Below, one piece after another: positions 30,948 through 42,192 of a DNA stretch of 64,000 nt. The notes below the pieces were generated by a model, which was given only the letters and a program-made list of their open reading frames with translations, did not search any database and was not told the origin of the DNA. Each line of letters opens with the position of its first letter. Within the stretch, counting starts at the first letter, position 1. The translations under genes and the position numbers were made by a program. Source of the stretch: Mesorhabditis belari (Eukaryota; Nematoda; Chromadorea; Rhabditida; Rhabditidae); contig CAUEEP010000897.1 of the NCBI GenBank assembly GCA_958450365.1, positions 706,001 through 770,000 of the forward strand, read 5' to 3'.

Positions 30948-33871
30948 CTATAAGTCTAGCTTCTTCTTTTGGTTAGTGAATAGGAACTCGAATTCGGCCA
31001 CATTCTCAAACACTAGCCATTCTGTTTTGGGCTTCCCTTTATAATCAATCAAGCGGATGTAAGGTGTCCATCTATTACTCTTGATGAAAGCATAGACCCT
31101 CTCATTGAGCTTTGACTCTGGAAAGTATTTTCTTAATACTCCAACATCAATATGATGAAGTTTCATCTCGAAATCAAATCCAGGAATAGTTTCCCCATTT
31201 TCATAATTATTTGGATGATCCAAGAGAATCAAAAATGGAATATCTAAGAGATTTTGACAGCAAAGAAATAGAAATGGACGTACCATAAAACGGAAAGACA
31301 AAGCTCTATCAGATCTTATACAATTCATGTAACTTTCCAGAAACAGAATCTCATTTTCCGTGATTTCACCACGTACTGGAAAGTGCAATTCTTTCGGTAA
31401 ATCTGATAACCATCCTTCCCATTTTTTAAACCCATCCATTTGACATCTCCCTGAATGATTCTTTTGACAAATTGAACGAGGAGAATTTCTTAATTGGAAT
31501 ATGTAGTGGGGGAAGGGATAGGACATATAAAAGCTTTTATCTGCAGAAGCTTCATAGAGAAGGGATGCAATATTAAATGAAACATTATTCTTCTCCGCAT
31601 CTTCTATTGGAATCAGATATTTCAAGTGTAACTTTATGATCGTTTCCATTCTCTTTTGTTGTTTTTCAAATGTCCTAATTATTTGTTGAAGAGGGATTTG
31701 TTTGTAATGGGAGAAATGAAGTATTTCAGGTTGTTGGTGTTTATTTTCAATTTTATAGCTCCAGATTTCAGTTCTTGGATTGTCTACCCATTGTCCGTGT
31801 ATTCGTTTCCATAATCTTAAGTCTTCACTTACAAACTTATCCAATTCTATATGAATCCACCCCTGGCCAGTCTTCTGAGAGATAAAACATCGAAAATGGA
31901 AATTTGTTGTGTATTTCTCTCTTCTCATTTTTTTCAAACTGTTAATCGAATGCTCACACATCCTCCAATTTCCCAAACTTGATATCCAAATGTCCTCATG
32001 ACTTTTAAGATCTGAAAAAACTTTGTTTTCTTCCCATAGCTGTTCTTGAAAATCTCCCAAAGCAAGCAATTCAAATATTTCATAAATATCCTTTTCATGT
32101 AATTTCTCTCTTTCATCAGAATTTAGTCTTCCGAGTTTATCTCGCCTTGTATTTTTGGCCGATCCCGCCGATATACCGATATATCGTTATATCGCCGATA
32201 TATCGTTTTGGCCCATCCAGCCAACGTAGCCTCCAATGGCTCCCCCATAAATCTCCTTGCCAATTTTTTTTCCTCAGATTCAACTATAACCACTTCTGTT
32301 CTATTATCAAATCCAATCAGTTCTTTTTGGTTCTTATCTTCTGTGGGCATAAAAGGGAGTAAAGAGATGAATTCATTTGTCTAGGTTATTATATTTGAAA
32401 AGTTTTAAATTCCAAAAAAAGGAAACTTATTCAACTATTCGGTTGGGAAGTATGAAACCTTCCAAATTTCCTTTCACTTATTTTACCACTGTGATGAATA
32501 GAGTTTTCATATTTTATGTCGAATTCTTTGGACTACCAAGTATTCAAGGTTAAAAATCTCTACAGAAAACAGAAAATTTTTAGTTATTATTATGGTAGAA
32601 TAAGTGAAAGGAAAAACTTTCCAACCTAAAATAATAGTAAACGAGAGATTCAACTTCTTTAAAAAAGCTTACTTTCTGCGTTTGTTTGAAGAAATCCAAG
32701 ACTTCAGAAGCTGGTGGACGATGAATACGTTGAAAATTAGTACACATGAGAAATGGATTCTTAGAATTGAAAAGAAAATCTTGAATTCAAACCTCAAGAT
32801 CATTTTTTGAATCTCTGATTGACACTCAGGTGATTCGATCTCAGTAACACGCTTGATGGCAATATCAAATACTAAGCGGTCACGATCAAACGCTCCAGAT
32901 TCCCCGTAGTTTGTGAAAATGGTTCTAAAAGAATAGAAATGTTGTTTTGAAGTCTTGGTCGTACATCAAATAAAATCAATATCGTAGTATTAATACCTCC
33001 TTTCGATGATTTCCCACATAACAAGTCCCAGACTGTAGACATCATTTCGATGGGAATTCTGGAATGAATATATTTTATCATTGGATTGAAAAGAATGTAA
33101 AGCTAACCAAAACATCAGCATCCTTTTTTTTGTTCATAAGCATCCCGTTGTACCCCATCCTCCTTCATATCAGGTGGACTCATATATCGTGGTGTTCCAA
33201 TAAACGTCCCCGAAACAGTTCCATCTTCCACTACTTTTACCAATCCGAAGTCACCAATCTTCAGCTGGTATTTTATGGTCACAAAAATGCTATAAATGAA
33301 TTGAACTTTGACATTTATACGACTGAATATTACTTGCCTGGTTTGATATCTCGATGGACCAATTTGTGTTTTTGATAAATGTGATCAATGGCATCAAATA
33401 ATAGGATTCCCCAGGTGAGAGCTGTTTTCATTGAATAGGTAATTGTTGTACCAAGAATCACTAAACTCTAAAATATAGCAATACCAGTCCAATCCCAACC
33501 TCCCTTGAGTGGTCCCTTCTGACAATATTCCATTACAATTCCGACTCTTTTCTCTTCTTCTGTGTATCGATACAATCGGACAATATTTTTATGAGAGCAA
33601 TCGGTGCAATCGGACAATATTTTCATAACTTCGCATTCATTTTTGATGATCTTCAATTGTGCATCATTTTCAAAAGAAATATATTTGATCACAGCTCGGC
33701 TAAAAAAAGAAGTTTATGGTACAATACAACCTCTTCAAAAGACTTAATGTTGAACATAGCAGTGAATAGATCCAAAATAACCAACGGTTCGTGTCCAATC
33801 AATTTTGACACGTTTCCATATGCTCCTTTCCCAATACACTTTCCCAATACAAATTGATCGGATGTTGTCAT
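30948..33871 (-). pseudogene. Copy C: kinase plus KX, broken at several points
   Basis: Exons in minus order: 33871-33786, 33699-33500, 33460-33334, 33289-33108, 33058-32997, 32924-32793, about 32740-32673, 32380-30948. Motifs remain: GKGAYGNV, AVIKYI, HRDIKPGN, KIGDFGLV, YMSPPD. Exon 2 has an 18-nt in-frame duplication (a repeated AAATATTGTCCGATTG). Exon 4 carries one extra A (length 182 instead of 181), which shifts the frame to a TGA. The exon 7 acceptor reads CATG instead of CAGATG, so it is lost. In the KX exon a CGATATATCG-rich insertion at about 32145-32235 replaces the FYKEAPNIVSRLKEE region and shifts the frame. After that, KX is open for 373 codons from an ATG at 32069. The kinase cannot be made. 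Confidence 0.8.
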
Positions 33872-35090
33872 TTCTCACAGATAAGGCTTCAACCTAAACA
33901 ACTAATGAATGAAAGTTGATATAAAAAGATGAAATGAAAACTCGAAAAGCAGCTAGAAAGTGCAAAAACTTTGGCAAGAAAGGTCTTATCTCTTTCTTCT
34001 CTCCACTGCATCCCCATACTGATTGATTCTGGGTTTTGGGAAAATGAGAGGGATATGATAACTATAAACTGAATCCGCTTAGTTCATTCAATATTCTACC
34101 AATTTTTTCTTAAATTTGACTTTAGTCCCATTCAAGAATTCCCAAAAATTCCCATTTAAGGGAATTCAAAAATCCTGCTAACAATAAACTTAACCTAGCC
34201 AAATGCACAAAATATAAATTTGAGCATTTTGTTTCCTGGCTCAAAACTTACTTTGCCCCCCTCCCGTTTTTTTTAACGATGAGAAGAAAAGAATGAGTAC
34301 CAATAAATGAAGGAAACCCGTAATTAGAAGGAAACAATAATCGGAGAACCGGCGTATTCATAAAAACGGGGGAAATATGAAAACAATTGAGTGATGAGAT
34401 GTGTTTTTGGGAGTTGGATGTGAAAATTGCGAAATTTTTTCCACTTTTCCTTCACGGTTACGGGAGCTTTGATCACGTTTTAATTTTGTGATCAAATCTA
34501 GTAAACGCCACCTTTGTAGCACCCATTACTTGGTTAAAATGTTCCTAAGACAAAATCTAAATATTTGCATGAATTTTTCGGACAATAACTGTGGAAATTT
34601 TATTGCAGTTCTTGTGCTTTTCAAAAATGGCACTTTGCTCGAGGTCAATTCTAAGCCTCTCATACAAGTGGAAGTTTTATTTATTCCGCTAGCTTTTTAA
34701 ATTTTGCTCCGAAATGTAGTCCTAAATGTTTTCTTTTTGAAATGATTTGGAATTTGTCTCGAAGCAGCGATTTAAAAAAACTGTAATGTTCTTTGTGATT
34801 CTGAAGGCCGTTTTTGAATCAAGTCAAATTGAAGAAAAACAAAACAAAAACAAAATAAAAATAAATTTAATCAACTAAGGAGATTCAGTTTATTGTCATC
34901 ATATCCTTTTACTTTTCCCAAAACGCAGAATCAATCAATCTGGGAATTAAGTGGAGAAAAGAAAGAGATAAGACGTCCCTTTCTTGAAAAATTTTTGCCC
35001 TCACATTCTAACTCCTTTTCGAATTCGCATTGCATCTGCTTTTTTATATTTCAGTATTAGTTCTTTAGGTTAAAGCCTTATCTGTGAAAA
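33872..35090. promoter_or_regulatory. Divergent C/D upstream region with mirrored U blocks
   Basis: C and D start 1219 bases apart in opposite directions. Block U lies mirrored at 33872-34150 and 34855-35090 (both with the TTTCCCAAAA or TTTTGGGAAAA run and the TTTAGGTTAAAGCC/GGCTTCAACCTAAA stretch). Between them lie a partial small-ORF repeat (34290-34400, minus) and a MITE-2 half site (34483-34515). A shared bidirectional promoter is possible, but each gene also has its own block. Confidence 0.45.
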
Positions 35091-38000
35091 ATGACAACAT
35101 CCAAACAATTTGTTCAACGTTTTATTGGGAAAGGGGCATATGGAGAAGTGTATGAATTGATTGGACACGAGCCGTTGGTTATTTTTGATCGATTCACTGC
35201 TATGCTCAACATTCAGTCTTCTGTAGGGGTTGTATTGTACCATAAGCTTCTTTGTTTAGCCCAGCCGTCATCAAATATATGCAGCCAAAAAATGATGCAG
35301 AATTGAAGAACTTCCAAGGTGAATGTGAAGCTTTGAAGAAGATCTATCATGACAATGTTGTCGAATTGTATCGATATATAGAAGAAGGAATAAGAGTGGG
35401 GATTGTCATGGAATATTGTCAGAAGGGACCACTAAAGGGAGGTTGGGATTGGACCGGTCTGGTTATATCTTAGAGTTTAGTGATTCTTGATCCAACAATT
35501 ACATATTCAATGAACACTGTTCTCACGTGGGGAATCCAATTATTTGATGCCAGTGATCACATGTATCAGAAACACAAATTCATACATCGAGATATCAAAC
35601 CAGTCAAGTAATATTTAGTGGCATAAATGTCCAAGTTGAATTCATTTATAGCATTTTTGTCACCATAAAATACCAGCTCAAGATTGGTGACTTCGGATTC
35701 GTAAAAGTAGTGGAAGATGGAACTGTCTCGGGGACGTTTATTGGAACGCCACGATATATGAGTCCACCTGATATGAAGGAGGATCGGGCACAAGGGGATG
35801 TTTATGAACAAATAAAGGAAGCTGATGTATCGGTTAGTTTTATAATCTTTTCTATTCAATGATAGATATATTCATTCCAGAATTCCCATCGAAATGATGT
35901 CTACAGTCTGGGACTTGTTATGTGGGAAATCATCGAAAGGAGGTATTCATGTTTAAATAGTGAGCTCCCTTGAGATATCAAGAAGACCTCAAAACCACAC
36001 TTTCATTGTTTTAGAACCATTTTCACAAACTATGAGGTATCTGGAAAGTTTGCTCGTGAGCAATTCTTGTATGATATTGCACTCAAACGTGTTACTGAAA
36101 TCGAATCACCTGAATGTCAATCAGAAATTCAAAAGATCATCTCGAGGTTTGGATTCCAGATTCTCCTTTATATTCTAAGAATCCATCTATCAGGTGTACT
36201 AACTTTCAACGTATTCACCGTCCACCAGCTTCTGAAGTTTTGGATTTCCTTGCCCAAACGCAGAAAGTAAGCTTTTCTAAAAGAAGTCGATTTTCTCATT
36301 TACTATTATATTGAGTTGGAAAGTATGAAATCTCGCAAATTTCTTTTCACTCCTACTTTCTTTTTTACCATAAAAATAGTTAAAATTTTGGTGGTTTATG
36401 TAGAATTCTCAGAAACCCCAAGTATTAAAGTTTGAAAATCATTTGTGGTCAATAGCTGAAAAGGTTTGAAATTGAATTAGGTTCACATGGCATGTATCTC
36501 CGTGCCTCATCACAAAAGTTCTTCTTTCTTTCAAAATATACAGCGAGAACTTTGAAATAGCTAGAAGGTATTTTAAATGAGTAACTAGGAATAAATGGGA
36601 ATTTGCGAAGTTGCATACTTCCCAAGTTGAGTAAGTTTCCTTTTTGGAGATTTAAAACTTCTCAAATATAAGAACCTAGACAAATCGATTCATCTCTTCA
36701 CTCCCTTTTATGCCCACGGAAGACGAAAACCAAAAAGAACTGATTAAACCAATTGGATTTGATGACAGAAAAGAATGGGTTTTGGTTGGATCCGAAGAAA
36801 GGAAATATGAAAAAAGATTCGATGAGGATAGATGGGATATCATCCCTAAAATAATGCAAGGTAAACTCGCAACACTAGATTCTGCTAAAAGAGAGAAGTT
36901 CTTCAAAGATGCACCAAATATTGTTTCAAGATTAAAAGAAGAAACTCAGAAATTCCAAGATGCTCGTTATGTGATTGAGGAAATATTGGAGATGGAAGGA
37001 AAGAAGGAAAATCTGCCTGAAAAGAATATTTATGAAATATTTGAATTGTTTGTTTTGGGGGATTTTCTACAACAGCTCTGGCAAGAAAACTATGCTTTTG
37101 AAACTCTTAAAAGTCACGGGGAGATTTGGATATCAAGTTTTAAAAATTGGGGGTTATGTGCGGATCTGATTGACAGTTTGAAAAACATAAAAAGAGAGAA
37201 ATACACCACAAATTTCTATTTTCGATGTTTTATTTCTCAATTGACTGGTGAGGGATGGATTCATATAGAAAAGGATAGGTTTGTAAGTGAAGACTTCAAA
37301 TTATGGAAAGAAATACCAGGACAATGGGTAGACAATTCAAGAACTGAAATCCGGAGCTATGAAATTGAAAATGAAGACAAAAAACATGAAATGTTTCATT
37401 TCTCCCATTACAAACAAATGCTTCTTGAACGGATAATTGAGGCATGTAAAAAACAACAAAAGAGAATGGAAACGATCATAAAGTTACACTTGAAATATCT
37501 GATTCCCATAGAAGATTCGGAGAAGAATAATGCTTCATTTCATATTGAATTACATCTCGATGAATCTTCTGAAAATAAAAGATTTTATGGGCCCTATCCC
37601 TTCCCGCACTACATATTCCAATTAAGAAATCCTCCTCGTCCAATTTGTCAAAAGAATCATTCATGGAAATGTCAAATGGATGGGTTTAGAAAAATGAAAG
37701 GATCGTCAGATTCACCTAAAGAATTGCACTTTCTAGTATGTGATAAAATCAAGGAAAACGAGGCTTTGTTTCTGAAGAGTTACATGGATTGTATAAGATC
37801 TGATAGAGATGGAACTTTTGTTCTCATGGGACACCCATTTCTATTTCTTTGTTGTCAAAATCTCTTAGGTATTCCATTTTTGGTTCTCTTGGATCATCCA
37901 AATAATTATGAAAATGGGGAAAGTATTCCTGCATTTGATTTCAAAAAGAAAGTTCATAATATTGATGTTGGAGTATTAAAAGAATACTTTCAAGAGTCAA

Positions 38001-38302
38001 AGCTCAATGAGAGGGTCTATGCTCTGATCAAGACTGTGGATTGGATTGATTACATCCGCTTGATTGATTATCAAGGGAATCCAAAAACAGAATGGCTTGA
38101 GTTTAAGAAAGTGACCGAATTCTGCTTCCTATTCACTGACCTTCCTATTAAAACAGAATGGCTCGATTTGGAGAAAGTGCCGAACTCGGCTTCATATAAC
38201 CGATTCACTGACCAACAGGAGAAGCTAGACTTAGTAGTTGAAGCTAAAGAAGTTACTGAAAAAGAAAGACAAGGAAAAAAACCTTGTTGCTCTGTATCCT
38301 AA
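35091..38302 (+). CDS. Copy D: intact PEK-like kinase-KX fusion, 820 residues
   Basis: Exons: 35091-35173, 35260-35441, 35481-35607, 35652-35832, 35881-35942, 36015-36146, 36194-36266, 36680-38302. All phases agree and no stop interrupts. Kinase, residues 1-280: glycine loop GKGAYG at 13-18, ATP lysine in AVIK at 33, HRDIKPVN at 124-131, DFG at 144-146 (reads DFGFVK), MSPPD at 167-171 (Asp where others have Glu), DVYSLGLVMWE in exon 5. KX, residues 281-820: TNRFISSLPF linker, then MPTEDENQ, FYFRCFISQLTGE, PGQWVDN, PICQKNHS, LFLCCQNLLGIPF, LDHPNNYENGESIP, RVYALIK. A tail segment (KTEWLEFKKV / KTEWLDLEKV) is duplicated. The last residues are KPCCSVS, which fits a CaaX prenylation site. Expected role: cytosolic or membrane-tethered Ser/Thr kinase, by family an eIF2alpha kinase; substrate not proven. 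Confidence 0.82.
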
Positions 38303-38439
38303 CCGTTGTCTTCCGGACTTCCCAATTCCCTGGGTTTTTATTCTGCTAGTCCAATTCTGGAATTCTATCTCTCTTTATGCCACTTGTTTTTTTCTTCTGC
38401 TTCGAATGAATAGAGTATTTATTAAAATAGAGCATTGAA

Positions 38440-38740
38440 ATTTCTATAAAACCGTCCATAAAATGTACTTTCTGCCCTCTCTCAGTAATAAATGCGATTG
38501 TCAGATTAACACACACAAATAAGAGAAGTCCGATTTTTCACAAAAGGCGAATTGGAATGAAACTTTTATTATTTTCATAAACATTTTCAAATTTATTCTA
38601 AAAGATTAAACATGACTATGTTTAATGTGTCCAAACCTGGGCACTACTTAGTTTTAGTTTTTCCACTATTTTCTCTCACTTTTAAACGGATTTCTGTTGC
38701 TTTTTCGTCCTGCAGACATTCATTTACATCCATTTACAGT
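38440..38740 (+). repeat. Trailer block T after copy D
   Basis: Includes TCTCAGTAATAAATGCGATT, CACACACAAATAAGAG and TTAGTTTTAGTTTTTCCACT. Continues into block S on the minus strand. Confidence 0.5.
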
Positions 38741-38744
38741 TTTT

Positions 38745-38975
38745 GAAGATCAAAACGAATGTGTGCTAACAATTAGCATATTGAAGACGGGAGGAGTTGA
38801 GGGATGAATGGAGGAGACAGGACGAATGATCAATGAGGGAGATGGAGGGGGAGAAGCCATTGAAATGCAGGAATTGAGGACATTGAAGAGGGAGTTGACG
38901 GGACAAGACACATTTGGATCCTCGTCACCTTGATCGGAGAGGCCGGAGGAAAGCTTCAAGACGATTATCTACAAA
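38745..38975 (-). repeat. Dispersed block S on the minus strand
   Basis: Reverse complement of 20480-20740, joined directly to block T at 38745. S and T may be parts of one larger repeat unit in which S can be inverted. Confidence 0.55.
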
Positions 38976-39084
38976 CCGGGATTGATGATGGCAAGATTGT
39001 GGCTATTGCAGTTTACATATCCTATTGGTTCTAGAAAATGCCAATTCGGAGCAAAGTGACCTTGTAGTAGCATTTTTTCCGTAC

Positions 39085-39330
39085 TACCGTAACCTTGTAG
39101 TCAGATTTTATTGCCTCCAATACATATCTCATCATCGAATCTCGAAGCTCTAAGGAGCTCGAAGGCTCGAGGATGAAGAAACGAAGGTGATTTTCTATTT
39201 CTAAATTTCTCCCGCCTGCGAAGCCTTTTGCAGAAACTAAAAACGCATTCGAGATCCTCAAGGTCGACTTTATAAGATGGACTTGGTCTCGTATCAAAGG
39301 GCAGGCTCAGTACCTTTTCCCTGCTAGATA
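39085..39330 (-). repeat. Inverted copy of 29270-29470
   Basis: Shares the CTTCGTTTCTTCATCCTCGA, GAGCTCCTTA and GATATGTATTGGAG stretches, read on the minus strand. Confidence 0.45.
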
Positions 39331-39431
39331 ACGCCTTGCTCACGGGAATACACTAACTCTATTCTCTTAAGGACAGCATCAAGAAGAAGTCAAGGCCCTT
39401 TTCATAGGTTTTTTCAATTTACTACAAACAG

Positions 39432-39819
39432 GCACTACAAACACCGATCGGATCTCGCTCCCTCCCATCGTAGTCAACGCTATCGTGGCCATCCAAATTC
39501 CATTTTTTTTCAGCGGAAAAGATGACCTAAACAAGCAATATTTGATAAATGACTCGAATGCGACAAAGCCCAAATATTTTGTGTGGCTCAAAACGACCAT
39601 TTGGCATCGATTTACAGCCAAGAAGAGAATGATTTCGTTCTGGGACTCGGTGAGAAGTCGAATGAATTTTCTCTTGAGACTTGAGATTTCAAGAATTAAA
39701 AGTAGTCCTACTTTGGTGACTTTTAGTGAAAGGAATTTCAGGAATACAAATTTCTCTCAATTTCAGTCAAGGCCAACAACGTTTTTGGTGGGGAGGGCAC
39801 CTTGTGGATCGGACTGAAG
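39432..39819 (+). pseudogene. Two orphan exons, possibly C-type-lectin-like
   Basis: Exon 39432-39649 (open, ends GACTCG before GTGAGA, phase 0) and exon 39742-39819 (acceptor GGAATTTCAG, 26 codons, donor GTAGGT, phase 0/0) join in frame. The second reads EYKFLSISVKANNVF and ends GTLWIGLK. LxSI followed by xxNxF and then WIGL is the usual order in C-type lectin domains, so a lectin-like fragment is plausible. The first exon (TDRISLPPIVVNA, then KYFVWLKTTIWHRF) is not recognisable. No start, no disulphide-forming C-terminal half and no stop exon are visible. Probably a displaced gene fragment. Confidence 0.35.
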
Positions 39820-39889
39820 GTAGGTCGGAAGTCAGTTTTGTCTTTATGCTATTTCTTTTTTTTTTCATTTGTCTTTCAATTAATAAAGT

Positions 39890-40150
39890 GTTTATCTAAA
39901 ACGGAACGTTCTTCATTCTTGAAATTTTCACAAAACCCACCATAAAACGTACTTTCTGCCCTCTTTCAGTAATAAATGCAATTTTCAGATCTACACACAC
40001 AGATAAGAGAAAGCTTTTCAATCAGATTTTCACAAAAAGGAGGATTGGAGTGAAACCTTTCTATTGTGACCGAAAAGTACGTTTTATGGTGGGTTTTGTG
40101 AATATTTCAAGAATGAAGAACGTTCCGTTTTAGATAAACACTTTATTAAT
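39890..40150. repeat. Two facing ends of trailer block T
   Basis: 39890-40075 matches block T on the plus strand (AACGTTCTTCATTCTTGAAA, CACACACAGATAAGAG). 40080-40150 matches the same block start on the minus strand (GTGGGTTTTGTGAATATTTC). Two fragments therefore meet tail to tail. Confidence 0.45.
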
Positions 40151-40204
40151 TGAAAGAAAAATGAAAAAAAGAAGAAAAAAAAAGATTTTGATCGGCTAGT
40201 TTTT

Positions 40205-40527
40205 TTGTTGTTGATGAACACAGAAAAAAAAGAGGGACACTCCGGTCCGACGAAAATTTTTTCGCTAGCCGATTTTAAATTAAATCTCTCAATACTAACT
40301 TTTTCTTTTTTAAATGCGAGCTCACTTACGATTTTCATTTGAATTCAACAACGAATTGAAGGCCCAACCAACAAAACAACTATTCTAAATGAACAAAAAT
40401 CCTAAACAATAATAAGTCTCGATATCATGTATATCATGGAATCTTTAGAGATTCCATGATATACCATTCCAAACAATATCCCGGCCAGAGTGTCCCTCTT
40501 TTTTGTGTGTGTGTTCATCAACAATTC
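40205..40527. mobile_element. Foldback element with arms about 40 bp
   Basis: Left arm about 40207-40245 (GTTGATGAACACAG, then AGAGGGACACTCCGG) pairs with the right arm about 40483-40525 (CCGGCCAGAGTGTCCCTC, then GTTCATCAAC). The interior is about 235 bases and includes the hairpin at 40430-40463. Either a non-autonomous transposon or a locally inverted duplication. Confidence 0.55.
40430..40463. other. Perfect 15-bp hairpin inside the foldback
   Basis: Arms TATATCATGGAATCT (40430-40444) and AGATTCCATGATATA (40449-40463), loop TTAG. Confidence 0.75.
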
Positions 40528-40835
40528 TTCAACATCAACAACAAGCTCCTCACGTCTGACGACCTTTTCCATGTGCTTGTTTCCTTTTCTTTTTCCCGTG
40601 ATGTAGAGCGCGACTCCTTATTGCTCATCTCGAAACGAAAAATTTGTTCATCCAATTCACTTCTTCCGTTCGCAGTTAAAATCGGCTACGACATATAAAA
40701 TTTATCAAAGCTTACATACTTTCTTTCATAAAACCCAATTCTCTGACTTCCATTTTGTGGTTTCTACTGTTTTATACAGTAGAAAGCACTTTTAATATTC
40801 AAAAAAATTTGACAACTAATTTTTTCGGTCAAAAA

Positions 40836-41131
40836 ATGCGAAATCGGTTGTGGAAATTGGTCTTCCAGCGCTTTCAACGATTCACCGATCTTTTCGTCGA
40901 TTTAAAGTTGAAGATGCTTCATCTCATCGACTTTTTCGTAAATTCTTTGATTTTTTTTGCAATAGATCAAGAAAAAAACAAAGTTAAAGGATTTTCAAAG
41001 CTAAACCTTGTTTTCAGCTCCCATTTGACACCGCATTGAGTGTTCGGAAACAATTGATGGATCGGATAGACGAGGGAATCTCGACATTGGATGTTTATGG
41101 AGAAGAAAGTGTTGAGGAGACGAAAGGCTAG
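40836..41131 (+). CDS. Small two-exon gene K of unknown function, at left arm edge
   Basis: Exons 40836-40937 (34 codons, MRNRLWKLVFQRFQRF, donor CGTAAATT) and 41018-41131 (acceptor GTTTTCAG, LPFDTALSVRKQLMDRIDEG, then YGEESVEETKG and TAG). Both junctions are phase 0. The second exon is repeated in inverted orientation at 62633-62752 and stays open there with several amino-acid changes, which suggests real coding sequence. The first exon lies outside the duplicated arm, so the inverted copy lacks it. Upstream exons may exist. I do not recognise the protein. Confidence 0.4.
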
Positions 41132-41139
41132 GTCTAAAA

Positions 41140-41990
41140 CCGATTCTAAGCCTAAATGTGCTTATATTATGTCAGTGCTCTGATCAGCACTGATATAATA
41201 GGAATTTTGGTGACCAAATATTTGTGTTGGTGTAAATTGGTGACTTGAACCATAAGTAAGACTACTGGAATTTTACCAGCACAACGAACAAGTTGAACAA
41301 TACTTCAACTATATGATTATCGTTAAATCCGATCAAGACAATTAACCAGGATGATATTTTGAAAACACCCCTTACAAGTAGCCAGTGTTTTTGATAAAAA
41401 AGCTTTACGGTCTTACTAACTGAAATTACAACAGCGATGCCAAAAAACCGATTTGCAAGCCGGTATCTTTAAATCACAATGCGCAGTTCTTTGTACGCAA
41501 TTTATTTAACTGTGTGAACTTCAATAAGTATCTCGATACTCTAAATACTTCAATAAAAGCTTCAAACAAGAAAAAATCAACTTCAGCTTGAACTCACAAC
41601 CGTTAAACCTTGCCGTTCAATGTCACCCCGCTGGATTTCCTGCCAAAATCTTGATCGGATTTCTTCCAGATCTTCGAGATCGAGGGTGCAAATTGGAAAT
41701 TTCTTTCAATCAATTTTTTTTGTTCAAATTTGCAATTTAAATTTCATTTAACTTACCCTAATGTTTCAGTAATCTGATCAAAGATGCAATGTGGATAACA
41801 TGGATGTCAAAGTTGAGAAATTCGTTATAGGTTTATCTTCAAAAAAAGTTTGGAAATTTCGATTTTGTAGTGAATTTTCCCAATATTCTACTACAAAATG
41901 CCGAAAATATTTGTTGAAATAAACTTTCAAAGATTTGTTCTAGTAATGGGCATTTTTTTTAAAATCGAATCGAGTCGAGTCGGATGACAA
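41140..41990. other. Arm sequence without a confident gene
   Basis: Shared with 61785-62630 of the other arm. A possible short coding piece lies at about 41605-41940 (CAAAATCTTGATCGGATTTC, then GGATGTCAAAGTTGAGAAAT). Neither arm keeps a clean frame throughout. Confidence 0.3.
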
Positions 41991-41995
41991 ATATA

Positions 41996-42192
41996 TTGTA
42001 TTTTCTCCAATAGTAGTGCACCGCACCGAGCCGAGTTGATGCCTATTTTACGGTTTCCAATTTTTGCCAGAAGCTCAGCACTCTAATCCCCCACAAGATC
42101 TCATCGTCAGCTACATTTTCCGACCGCACATCGATAGGTTCTGATAAGCGGTTTTTGAGATTTCGAGCAATTTAGACGATGATCAGGGTAAT
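41996..42192. mobile_element. MITE-1 in left arm, one terminus deleted
   Basis: Begins GTATTTTCTCCAATAGTAGTGC and has the usual CACATCGATAGGTTCTGATAAG interior. The far terminus has been removed by a deletion between two ACC sites, compared with the intact copy at 61570-61778. Present in both arms, so it predates the inverted duplication. Confidence 0.75.
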
